Positions 39,389-49,220 of a stretch of 64,000 bases of DNA are shown here, piece by piece; positions within the stretch are counted from its first letter, which is position 1; every line of letters starts with the position of its first letter. The translations under genes were made by a program, and so were the position numbers. The stretch lies in assembly GCA_964246985.1 (NCBI GenBank), contig CAXTSE010000016.1:8012-72011 (forward strand), in the 5' to 3' direction. Under the pieces are notes generated by a model that did not search any database, was not told the DNA's origin, and worked only from the letters and a program-made list of their open reading frames with translations. Source of the DNA: CAXTSE01 sp964246985 (GTDB lineage: Bacteria > Actinomycetota > Actinomycetes > Actinomycetales > Microbacteriaceae).

Positions 39389-39464
39389 CGTCGCGCTCCC
39401 TGCGACGTGCTGAGAGCACCGCGGCGTCACGCCGTCGGAGCCGCTGACCGCGAGGAGCCGCGCC
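39389..39464 (+). promoter_or_regulatory. Structured 5' leader of the osmoprotectant operon
   Basis: Three consecutive hairpins: CGTCGC/GCGACG (39389-39407), GTGCT/AGCAC (39407-39419) and CGGCG/CGCCG (39422-39434). GAGGAG at 39452 precedes ATG 39465. The first two stems share a base. No known riboswitch class could be recognised. Confidence 0.4.
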
Positions 39465-40277
39465 ATGATCGAATTCCGTTCCGTGTCGAAGCGGTTCCCG
39501 GATGGAACGCTGGCGGTCGACGACTTCGACCTCGTCATCCCTGCGCGGCAGGTGACGGTGCTCGTGGGGTCGTCGGGCTCGGGCAAGACGACGGTGCTCC
39601 GCATGATCAACCGCATGGTCGATCCGTCGTCGGGCTCCATCGTCATCGACGACGAGGACGTCGCGACCGTCGAGCCCGTCCAGCTGCGTCGCCGCATCGG
39701 CTACGTCATGCAGAACTCGGGCCTGCTGCCGCACCGCAAGGTCGTCGACAACATCGCCACCGTCCCCCGGCTCACCGGCGTGCCGAAGGCGGCAGCGCAC
39801 GAGCGCGCCCTCGAGCTCATGGATGTGGTGGGACTCGACCGCGCCTTCGCCCAGCGCTACCCCAACCAGCTGTCCGGCGGCCAGCAGCAGCGCGTCGGAG
39901 TCGCCCGCGGGCTGGCCGCCGACCCCAACATCCTCCTCATGGACGAGCCGTTCGGCGCCGTCGACCCCATCGTGCGATCCGAGCTGCAGAACGAGGTGCT
40001 GCGGCTGCAGCGCGAGCTCGGCAAGACGATCGTCTTCGTCACCCACGACATCGACGAGGCCTTCCTGCTCGGCGACCAGGTCGTGATCCTGGCCACCGGG
40101 GGTCACATAGTGCAGGCCGGCACGCCCGAGCAGATCCTCGCCAACCCGGCCAGCGACTTCGTCGCGTCGTTCGTCGGCGCCGACCGCGGCAAGCGCGCGC
40201 TCAGTGAGAAGGTCGTCGACGGGCGCACCGTGCTCATCGACGGCGACGGCAACCCGGCCGGGGTGCTCACGCCGTGA
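39465..40277 (+). CDS. Osmoprotectant ABC importer, ATP-binding protein
   Basis: 270 aa. Walker A GSSGSGKTT at 35-43, signature LSGGQQQR at 136-143, Walker B ILLMDEP near 157. The pattern IGYVMQNSGLLPHRKVVDNIATVP and the partners identify the OpuC/ProU class for glycine betaine, carnitine or choline. It is shorter than most OpuCA/ProV proteins and lacks the C-terminal CBS pair that senses ionic strength. It overlaps the first permease gene by four bases; all four genes of the operon are coupled. Confidence 0.92.
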   Translation: MIEFRSVSKRFPDGTLAVDDFDLVIPARQVTVLVGSSGSGKTTVLRMINRMVDPSSGSIVIDDEDVATVEPVQLRRRIGYVMQNSGLLPHRKVVDNIATVPRLTGVPKAAAHERALELMDVVGLDRAFAQRYPNQLSGGQQQRVGVARGLAADPNILLMDEPFGAVDPIVRSELQNEVLRLQRELGKTIVFVTHDIDEAFLLGDQVVILATGGHIVQAGTPEQILANPASDFVASFVGADRGKRALSEKVVDGRTVLIDGDGNPAGVLTP

Positions 40278-40999
40278 ACTGGCTCGTCAACAATTACGAG
40301 ACGATCCCGCCTCTGCTCCTCAACCATCTCCGGCTGAGCGCGCTGCCGATCGTCATCGGATTCGTGCTGTCGATCCCGCTCGGCTGGCTGGCGTGGCGGT
40401 TCAAGGTCACCCGCGGCATCCTGCTGACGCTCGCGAGCCTGATCTACACGATCCCGTCGCTGGCGCTCATCACGGCGCTGCCGCCGCTGTTCGGATTCCC
40501 GTTCCTCAGCGAGATCCCGGTCACCATCGCCCTCACGCTCTACGCGGTGGCGATCATGGCACGCTCCTCGGCCGACGCGTTCGGCTCGGTGGACGCGGGG
40601 GTGCGCCAGTCGGCGACCGCGGTCGGCTACTCCGGGTGGCAGCGCTTTTGGACCGTGGAGTTCCCGCTCGCGGGGCCCGTGCTGCTCGCGGGTCTGCGCG
40701 TCGTCGCGGTCAGCACGATCGCCCTCGTCACGGTCGGCGCCATCGTCGGGGTCAAGAGCCTCGGCATCCTCTTCACCGACGGATCGCAGCGTCAGATCCC
40801 CCTCGAGGTGCTGACCGGACTGGTGCTCACCATGGTGCTCGCGCTGGTGATCGACCGGCTGCTCGTGCTGCTCGGGCGGTGGCTGATGCCGTGGTCCCGC
40901 GGTGACAAGCGTCAGCGCATCGTCGTCGGCCCCGCGGCTGGAGTGCGCGCTGATGGCGGCCTGGGCGGCGTCGGACTCGCCGACGGAGGAGCCTCGTGA
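40274..40999 (+). CDS. Osmoprotectant ABC importer, permease
   Basis: 241 aa, six predicted membrane segments. The EAA-like loop is SVDAGVRQSATAVGYSGWQRFWTVEFPLAGPVLLAGLRV, as in OpuCB/YehW-type permeases; IYTIPSLALITALPPLFGFP is also characteristic. Start at GTG 40274 overlaps the ATPase stop. The C-terminal ~25 residues are Gly/Ala-rich and not conserved. Confidence 0.92.
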   Translation: MNWLVNNYETIPPLLLNHLRLSALPIVIGFVLSIPLGWLAWRFKVTRGILLTLASLIYTIPSLALITALPPLFGFPFLSEIPVTIALTLYAVAIMARSSADAFGSVDAGVRQSATAVGYSGWQRFWTVEFPLAGPVLLAGLRVVAVSTIALVTVGAIVGVKSLGILFTDGSQRQIPLEVLTGLVLTMVLALVIDRLLVLLGRWLMPWSRGDKRQRIVVGPAAGVRADGGLGGVGLADGGAS

Positions 41000-41736
41000 A
41001 CCTCTTCGGAGACACCCTCGCCTGGATCGGCGAGCACTGGGCGAACGGCGAGATCGCGCTGCGCATCGGCGAGCACATGTTCTACACCGTGATCTCGATG
41101 ATCATCGCCTCCGCCATCGCCATCCCCATCGGCTACTACATCGGCCACACCGGCAGGGGCCGCGATGTCGCGGTCGCCATATCCGGCGCGGCGCGAGCCC
41201 TGCCGTCGTTCGGTCTCATCCTGCTGCTGATCTCGCTGGTCGGCGTCCTTCAGCGTCCGATCGCGGCGTTCGCCGCGTTCGTGATCCTCGCGATCCCGTC
41301 GATCCTCGCGGGGGCGTACGCCGGAATCCAGGCTGTCGACCGCACCACGATCGACGCGGCGCGCGCCGTCGGGATGACCGAGTGGCAGATCCTGTGGAAG
41401 GTCGAGGCACCGCTCGGCCTGCATCTGCTGGTGAGCGGACTCCGAGCCGGCACCCTGCAGGTCGTCGCGACGGTGACGCTGGCGGCCTACATCAACCTCG
41501 GCGGTCTCGGCTACGACATCCTGCAGGGCATCCCCCTGCGCCGTGATGAGCAGGTGCTCGGAGCCGCGATCGTCGTGATCGCGCTCGCCCTGCTGCTCGA
41601 CGCGCTCTTCGGCGCCGCGACCGCGGTCGTCGACCGTGTGATCCCCGACGGGACCCGCCCGCAGCGGCGTGCCCGCAAGCTCCGCAGCACCCCAGTCCGG
41701 GGCGCCGCGGCGGTGGAAGTTCCCACCAGTTCATGA
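40996..41736 (+). CDS. Osmoprotectant ABC importer, second permease
   Basis: 246 aa, with about five to six membrane segments. Family features are ISGAARALPSFGLILLLI and the coupling loop TIDAARAVGMTEWQILWKVEAPLGLHLLVSGLRAG pattern. It would pair with the other permease in a heterodimer (OpuCB/OpuCD arrangement). GTG 40996 overlaps the preceding gene. A basic C-tail of about 30 residues extends past the last helix. Confidence 0.92.
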   Translation: MNLFGDTLAWIGEHWANGEIALRIGEHMFYTVISMIIASAIAIPIGYYIGHTGRGRDVAVAISGAARALPSFGLILLLISLVGVLQRPIAAFAAFVILAIPSILAGAYAGIQAVDRTTIDAARAVGMTEWQILWKVEAPLGLHLLVSGLRAGTLQVVATVTLAAYINLGGLGYDILQGIPLRRDEQVLGAAIVVIALALLLDALFGAATAVVDRVIPDGTRPQRRARKLRSTPVRGAAAVEVPTSS

Positions 41737-41750
41737 AAAGGACGAACAAC

Positions 41751-42662
41751 ATGTTCACAGCAAGGAACAAGGGCCGGCTTGCCGTCGCGGCAGTCGCGGT
41801 CGGGGTGTCATTGACCCTGGCAGGGTGCGGGTCGAGCGGTGGCACCGGCTCCGACGGAGGATCGGATGAGGGCGCGTCCGACACGATCGTCGTCGGATCG
41901 CAGGCCTACTACTCCAACGAGATCATCGCCGAGATCTACGCGCAGGCACTCGAGGGTGCAGGCTTGACGGTCGAGCGCAACTTCCAGATCGGGCAGCGCG
42001 ACGCCTACCTCCCGGCACTCGAGTCCGGCGAGGTGCAGGTGTTCCCCGAGTACACCGGCAACCTCCTCCAGTACTACGTGCCCGACACCACGGTCACGAC
42101 CTCCGATGACGTCTACGCGGCCCTCGCCGACGCGCTGCCCGAGGGCCTCACGGTGCTCGATCAGTCCGCGGCCACCGACCAGGACTCGTACAACGTGACC
42201 GAGGAGTTCGCCGAAGCGAACGACCTCGAGTCGATCGCCGACCTGGCGAACGTCACCGACCCGCTGATCCTCGGCGGCAACGCCGAGCTCGAGGAGCGCC
42301 CCTACGGCCCGGCCGGCCTGCAGAGCGTCTACGGGGTGACCGTCTCGTTCCAGGCGACCGGTGACACGACCGTCGACTCCCTCACGCAGGGCGTGGTCAA
42401 CATCGCCAACGTCTACAGCGCCGACCCCCGCATCGAGTCGGCCGGTCTCGTGACGCTGTCCGACCCAGAGGGCCTGTTCCTGGCCTCCAACGTCGTGCCG
42501 CTCGTGAGCAGCGACCTGTCCGACGAGGCCGTCGACGTGCTGAACGAGGTGAGCGCCAAGCTCACCGCCGAGGGCCTGGTCGCCCTCAACGTCGAGAGCG
42601 TCGACGACGAGCGGTCGTCGGCCGACATCGCGTCGGGCTGGCTCGAGGACAACGGCTTCTAG
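41751..42662 (+). CDS. Osmoprotectant-binding lipoprotein
   Basis: 303 aa from ATG 41751. A lipobox (LTLAGC) ends the signal peptide, so the protein is tethered outside the membrane. Family marks are TIVVGSQAYYSNEIIAEIYAQALEGAGL, GQRDAYLPALESGEVQVFPEYTGNLL and NVVPLVSSDLSDEAVDVLNEV, of the OpuCC/YehZ (OsmF) type. ATG 41751 has AAAAGGA in front; ATG 41733 overlaps the permease stop as ATGA and is a possible alternative that adds six residues. A strong hairpin follows. Confidence 0.93.
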   Translation: MFTARNKGRLAVAAVAVGVSLTLAGCGSSGGTGSDGGSDEGASDTIVVGSQAYYSNEIIAEIYAQALEGAGLTVERNFQIGQRDAYLPALESGEVQVFPEYTGNLLQYYVPDTTVTTSDDVYAALADALPEGLTVLDQSAATDQDSYNVTEEFAEANDLESIADLANVTDPLILGGNAELEERPYGPAGLQSVYGVTVSFQATGDTTVDSLTQGVVNIANVYSADPRIESAGLVTLSDPEGLFLASNVVPLVSSDLSDEAVDVLNEVSAKLTAEGLVALNVESVDDERSSADIASGWLEDNGF

Positions 42663-42678
42663 GAGCCGGATCGCACAC

Positions 42679-42719
42679 GGAGCGGGTCGAGCAGCGCGCA
42701 GCGCTACTCGACCCGCTCC
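42679..42719. terminator. Bidirectional terminator, 13-bp perfect stem
   Basis: GGAGCGGGTCGAG pairs with CTCGACCCGCTCC around a 15-base loop. It is between the convergent osmoprotectant operon and DedA gene and includes the last codons of DedA. Confidence 0.65.
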
Positions 42720-43360
42720 TCCTCGTTCAGGTGCCGCTTCTGCGATCGTTCGATGAGCTTCTTCGCGCCCAGCACCAGCAGCCCGAACCCGACGACGGCG
42801 CCGACGAAGAAGTAGCCGGCGCCGTGCAGCTGGTCCGAGAGCTCCCGGTAGCCGCCGGCTGCGAAGGTTCCGAAGCTGACGTAGGCGCTCGCCCAGAGGA
42901 TGCAGGCCGGCGTCGTCCAGGCGATGAAGCGGCGGTAGCTCATCGGGCTCATGCCGACGGTGAGCGGCACGAGCGAGTGCAGCACCGGCAGGAACCGCGA
43001 GATGAAGACGGCGGGGCCGCCGCGTCGCTCGACGTACCGTTCCGCCCGGTGCCAGTTCGCGATCCCGATGCGACGACCGAGCCAGGAGTCGCGGATGCGG
43101 TGCCCGAAGTAGCGGCCGAGGGCGAATCCGATGCTCTCGCCCGCGAGCGCACCCACGACGACCGCGAGGAGCAGGGCGACGAACTGCACCGGGCCGTCCA
43201 CCGCCGTGCTCGACACGACGACGACCGTGTCGCCCGGGACGATCAGCCCGACGAGGATGCTCGTCTCGAGCAGGATCGCGAGCCCGGCGAGCAGCGTGCG
43301 CACGACCGGGTCGACCGACTGCACGAGGTCGAGGATCCAGGTGAGGCCGTCGTCGATCAT
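42704..43360 (-). CDS. DedA-family membrane protein
   Basis: 218 aa, with four to five membrane segments. The DedA signature is present: LLETSILVGLIVPGDTVVVVSS, then GESIGFALGRYFGHR and SRFLPVLHSLVPLTVGMSPMSYRRF. DedA proteins act in membrane lipid homeostasis, and some flip undecaprenyl phosphate or phosphatidylethanolamine; the lipid here is unknown. ATG 43360 overlaps the stop of the lyase-like gene upstream by ATGA. Confidence 0.9.
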   Translation of the reverse strand: MIDDGLTWILDLVQSVDPVVRTLLAGLAILLETSILVGLIVPGDTVVVVSSTAVDGPVQFVALLLAVVVGALAGESIGFALGRYFGHRIRDSWLGRRIGIANWHRAERYVERRGGPAVFISRFLPVLHSLVPLTVGMSPMSYRRFIAWTTPACILWASAYVSFGTFAAGGYRELSDQLHGAGYFFVGAVVGFGLLVLGAKKLIERSQKRHLNEEERVE

Positions 43361-44169
43361 GCCGCTCGGACCTCCGGCAGCGGCCTCCGCAGCGCGTCGA
43401 GGCGTGCGCGCCAGGTGGTGAGCCGGCCGGGCAGCTCGGCCGTGCTCGGGCCGTCGACCCAGCCGATGACGATCCGGATGCCGTGCAGCGCGTTCAGCGC
43501 CCAGACCTCGAGCCCCTCGAGGTCGACGGGCGGCACCGACTCGTGGTGCACCTCGACCCCGAGCGCCGCCGCCAGCGCGAGGACCGAGCGCAGGGTGACC
43601 CCGTCGATCCGCTCGATGTCGGCGGATGGCACGCACAGCACGTCGCCGCGCCACCATGCCAGGCACGTCGTCGACCCCTCGGCGATCATGCCGTCGGCGG
43701 TGAGCAGCACGGCTTCGTCGGCGCCGCGTCCCTGAGCCTCGGTGCGGAGGCGCAGCATCGACTCGAGGTCGGGTCCCTTCACGCGCGGGGCGGTCCGCGG
43801 ATCGCGACCGGCGTGGGTCGCGAGCGTGATCGTGCGCCGCAGCTCGGGCGCCTCGCGAAGGCGGAACAGCAGCTGCGGGCGCTCGAGCTGCATGCGAAGC
43901 TCCACCCGCGGGAACCAGGAACCCTCGCGCGGGATCGCGCCGACCGCCGCGTCCCAGAAGGCGTCCGGATCGAGCTCGCGGTGCCGAGCGCGGGGGATCG
44001 ACGTCAGGAAGCGGCTGCGGTGGAGGTCGAGCCCGCGCACGCCGCCGTCGACCACGAGCCACGAGTCCGCGGCCTCGATCGTCGCGGGCAGCACGTCGCA
44101 GTCGTCGCGGGGTTCCAGCCGGCCGGGGGCGGGCTCGTCCCGCCAGAGGAACGTCGTCGCGGCGCTCAT
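43357..44169 (-). CDS. Aminotransferase class IV, aminodeoxychorismate-lyase-like
   Basis: 270 aa. The PLP-binding Lys is Lys131 in RVKGPDLESMLR. AWWRGDVLCVPS, ERIDGVTLRSVLALA and VWALNALHGIRIVIGW match PabC-type proteins (D-amino-acid/branched-chain fold). Together with the divergent pabB it points to p-aminobenzoate synthesis; a D-amino-acid aminotransferase role is the alternative. It is transcribed from a leaderless promoter that interlocks with that of pabB (see 44167-44183). DedA follows in the same unit. Confidence 0.85.
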   Translation of the reverse strand: MSAATTFLWRDEPAPGRLEPRDDCDVLPATIEAADSWLVVDGGVRGLDLHRSRFLTSIPRARHRELDPDAFWDAAVGAIPREGSWFPRVELRMQLERPQLLFRLREAPELRRTITLATHAGRDPRTAPRVKGPDLESMLRLRTEAQGRGADEAVLLTADGMIAEGSTTCLAWWRGDVLCVPSADIERIDGVTLRSVLALAAALGVEVHHESVPPVDLEGLEVWALNALHGIRIVIGWVDGPSTAELPGRLTTWRARLDALRRPLPEVRAA

Positions 44170-44183
44170 AGGATCAGGGTATG
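44167..44183. promoter_or_regulatory. Interlocked divergent leaderless promoters of pabB and the lyase-like gene
   Basis: Plus strand: TAGGAT (44169-44174), six bases, ATG 44181. Minus strand: TACCCT (44181-44176), six bases, ATG 44169. Each -10 begins on the first base of the other gene's start codon; the two transcripts start 12 bases apart and cannot both be bound by polymerase at once. Confidence 0.7.
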
Positions 44184-45629
44184 CCGGGACGTCTCTTGCG
44201 CCATCCGCTCGGCGGCGGATTCACGGGAGCCGGGGTGTTCCGGGCGCTGCACGAGGGCACGGCGCCCGATGCGGATTCCGGAGTGTTCTGGCTCGACAGC
44301 GGGGCGGCCGGCACCAGCTACGTCGGGGCGGGGCCGCGGGTGCCGCTCGCGCATCCGGTGCTGCCGGCTCTGCGGGCCGAGCTGGCGGAGATGGGCGAGA
44401 TGACCGAGCCGGTCGCCTCTGCCGATGCGGCGCCGGCGGCTGTCGACGGCGCGCCCGAGTTCCGCCTCGGCCTGGTCGGCTGGCTGGGCTACGAGCTGCG
44501 CGCGGAGACGATGGGCGTGCCCGTCACGCGCGCCTCGAGGTATCCGGATGCCGCGTTCCTGCGGATCGAGCGTGCGGTGGCCGTGCACTCCGACGGCTCG
44601 GCCGAGCTGCTGGCCCTCGGCGACGACTGGGCCGGCCCCCTCGGGGACTGGCGCGACGCGACCGTCTCGGCCCTCTCGTCCGCCGCTCGTGAGCGGGCAG
44701 AGGTGGTCGTGCCATCCGGGGGTGGATCGACCGTCAGTGCCGCCTCGGCGCCTGCTGCGAGCACGGTGCGGTGGCGCGACGCCCCGGGGGACTATCTCGC
44801 GAGCATCGCGGCGTGCCAGGACGCGATCCGCGAGGGCGAGGCCTACCAGCTCTGCCTCACGACCGAGGCCGAGGTGACCCGCGACGACGGCAGCCCGTTC
44901 GACCCGCTCGCGGTGTACGAGCGCCTCCGCGAGGCGTCGCCCAGCCATCACGGAGCCCTGGTGCGCATCGGCGACGTCGCCCTGCTGAGCGCGTCGCCCG
45001 AGCGGTTCCTCGAGGTCGAGCCGGATGGCATGGTGCGCACGCATCCGATCAAGGGCACCCGGCCGCGCAGCCTCGATCCCGCGCTCGATGCCCGACTCAG
45101 CGACGACCTCCTCGGCAGCGACAAGGAACGCGCCGAGAACGTGATGATCGTCGACCTCATGCGCAACGACCTCGCGCGCGTGTGCGAGGTCGGCAGCGTG
45201 ACGGTGCCCACCCTGCTCGGGCTCGAGAGCTACGCGCAGGTGCACCAGCTCGTCAGCACCGTGCAGGGCCGGCTGCGGTCGGGACTCACCGGCGTCGACG
45301 CGATCGCGGCCTGCCTGCCCGCCGGGTCGATGACCGGCGCGCCCAAGCAGCGCGCGACCGAGATCCTGGATGCGCTCGAGGCGCGGGCGCGTGGGCTCTA
45401 CGCGGGCGCGTTCGGATATCTGGGCACCGACGGGCGCGTCGACCTGGCGATGACGATCCGCAGCATCGTGATCGACGGCGCGGGAGCCACGGTGGGTGCC
45501 GGGGGAGGCATCACCGCGCTCTCCGAGCCCGCCGAGGAGGTGGCTGAGATGCAGCTCAAGGCGGCCGCCCTGCTGGCGGCGCTGGGCGTCGACTCGGCGT
45601 CGCCCGAGCGGGGTGAGTACGCTGTCTGA
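44181..45629 (+). CDS. pabB: Aminodeoxychorismate synthase component I
   Basis: Converts chorismate, with ammonia from a glutaminase partner, to 4-amino-4-deoxychorismate for folate. 482 aa. The chorismate-binding domain has HPIKGTRPR (PIKGT motif), DLMRNDLARVCEVGSV, GSMTGAPKQRATEILD and GAGGGITALSEPAEE. The N-terminal 130 residues (GGGFTGAGVFRAL, GWLGYEL) fit PabB/TrpE. The glutaminase gene is not in the window. Together with folC, it gives two folate steps in this region. Start is fixed by the -10 spacing. Confidence 0.92.
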   Translation: MPGRLLRHPLGGGFTGAGVFRALHEGTAPDADSGVFWLDSGAAGTSYVGAGPRVPLAHPVLPALRAELAEMGEMTEPVASADAAPAAVDGAPEFRLGLVGWLGYELRAETMGVPVTRASRYPDAAFLRIERAVAVHSDGSAELLALGDDWAGPLGDWRDATVSALSSAARERAEVVVPSGGGSTVSAASAPAASTVRWRDAPGDYLASIAACQDAIREGEAYQLCLTTEAEVTRDDGSPFDPLAVYERLREASPSHHGALVRIGDVALLSASPERFLEVEPDGMVRTHPIKGTRPRSLDPALDARLSDDLLGSDKERAENVMIVDLMRNDLARVCEVGSVTVPTLLGLESYAQVHQLVSTVQGRLRSGLTGVDAIAACLPAGSMTGAPKQRATEILDALEARARGLYAGAFGYLGTDGRVDLAMTIRSIVIDGAGATVGAGGGITALSEPAEEVAEMQLKAAALLAALGVDSASPERGEYAV

Positions 45630-45678
45630 CGGACTGCACGTGCGCTGGCTGAGCCGCGGCGGCATCCGGAACCCCTGA
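45613..45678 (+). other. Possible 21-codon leader ORF before leuS
   Basis: GTG 45613 opens a frame of 21 codons ending at TGA 45676-45678, overlapping the pabB end and closing 16 bases before the leuS GTG. It has three CTG leucine codons. There is a weak GAGCGGG ahead of it. Coincidence is quite possible. Confidence 0.2.
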
Positions 45679-45694
45679 ACGATTGAGATCCTCT

Positions 45695-48262
<2,568 letters not shown>

Positions 48263-48265
48263 GAC

Positions 48266-48445
48266 ATGGCTGCCCTGATCTGCCCCCGCGACGGAGGACG
48301 GCTCCTGCCGATCACCGGCGCCCCCAGCAACCCCCGCCCCGGCAAGCCGTCCGGCGCGCCGATCACCACCGGCTACCGCTGCACGAAGGGCCACACACTG
48401 AGCATCGCGGAGGCCACGCCTTCGGCGGAGGCCGCCGAAGGGTAG
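48266..48445 (+). CDS. 59-aa protein with Cys/His pairs, unknown function
   Basis: Starts ATG 48266, three bases after the leuS stop, with AAAGG upstream. It has MAALICPRDGGRL at the N-terminus and GYRCTKGHTLS in the middle, i.e. Cys6 (CPRD) and Cys39 (CTKGH) with a nearby His, like half of a zinc ribbon. The middle is Pro/Gly-rich and the tail Ala/Glu-rich. The G+C-rich third positions look coding. It may form a dimeric zinc site; that is inference. Confidence 0.55.
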   Translation: MAALICPRDGGRLLPITGAPSNPRPGKPSGAPITTGYRCTKGHTLSIAEATPSAEAAEG

Positions 48446-48521
48446 CTCCTCCCCAGCGGGCGCTGGGCGCGTGTCATCCCCGAACGGATGTCGGATGCGG
48501 GGGCCGCTCCTGGTGCATCCC

Positions 48522-48536
48522 TAGCGTTCCGGCATG
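48522..48536 (+). promoter_or_regulatory. Leaderless -10 of comEA (TAGCGT-N6-ATG)
   Basis: TAGCGT at 48522-48527, ATG 48534. Confidence 0.55.
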
Positions 48537-49220
48537 GACGCGTCCCCGGTTCCCGCCCCGCGTCGCGCCCGCGTGCGAGTGGGAGCCGGGGCCGCGTTCA
48601 TCCTCGTGCTGCTCGGGCTCGGCGTCGCCGTGCTCGTCACGGCGGTGACGCCGCATGGTGCGACGACGGTGGTCGCTCCGGGGCCGGGCGAGGGCGGCGC
48701 TACCGGCGGCCCCGGCGACCCCGGCGACGGCGCAGTTCCAGATGCCGGGTCGACGGGCGGGGCTGACTCGGGCTTCGAGCACGGTGCGGCCTCGATCTAC
48801 GTGCACATCCTCGGGCAGGTGGTGCGGCCGGGGCTGTACGAGCTGCGGGACGGCTCCCGCGCCGTCGACATCGTCGCGGCGGCGGGCGGCTTCACCGAGC
48901 AGGCGGATCCGGCCGGGCTCAACCTGGCGCGCTTTCTGAGCGACGGCGAGCAGATCGTCGTCCCGGCCGTCGGCGAGCCTGCCGCGCCCGGCGGCGGTCA
49001 GGGCGCGGGCACCGGAGTCTCAGCCGACGGCAGGGTGAATCTGAACACGGCGGACGCGGCTGCTCTCGACACCCTTCCGCGCATCGGTCCGGCGATGGCG
49101 GAGCGCATCATCGCCTGGCGGGAGGCCAACGGGCGGTTCACGGCTGTCGAGGACCTGCTGGATGTGGCGGGCATCGGCGACGCGACCCTCGCCGGCCTCC
49201 GCGATCTGGTGAGGGTGTGA
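48534..49220 (+). CDS. comEA: ComEA-like DNA-binding protein
   Basis: Binds incoming double-stranded DNA at the membrane during natural uptake. 228 aa: basic N-tail, membrane helix (about 18-40), Gly-rich linker, SLBB domain (about 85-150; IYVHILGQVVRPGLYELRDG) and helix-hairpin-helix DNA-binding end (VNLNTADAAALDTLPRIGPAMAERIIAWR). Gene pairing with comEC is typical. Competence in this genus is not generally established, so the role may be limited. Confidence 0.92.
   Translation: MDASPVPAPRRARVRVGAGAAFILVLLGLGVAVLVTAVTPHGATTVVAPGPGEGGATGGPGDPGDGAVPDAGSTGGADSGFEHGAASIYVHILGQVVRPGLYELRDGSRAVDIVAAAGGFTEQADPAGLNLARFLSDGEQIVVPAVGEPAAPGGGQGAGTGVSADGRVNLNTADAAALDTLPRIGPAMAERIIAWREANGRFTAVEDLLDVAGIGDATLAGLRDLVRV

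Noticed and set aside
39372..39464. TPP or c-di-AMP (ydaO) riboswitch before the osmoprotectant operon
   Set aside because: A CTGAGA is present, but the other conserved TPP elements are missing, and the ydaO core could not be found.
43480..44170. Branched-chain or D-amino-acid aminotransferase as firm call for the class IV protein
   Set aside because: The divergent pabB makes aminodeoxychorismate lyase the more likely role, but the sequence alone does not decide, so only a family-level call is given.
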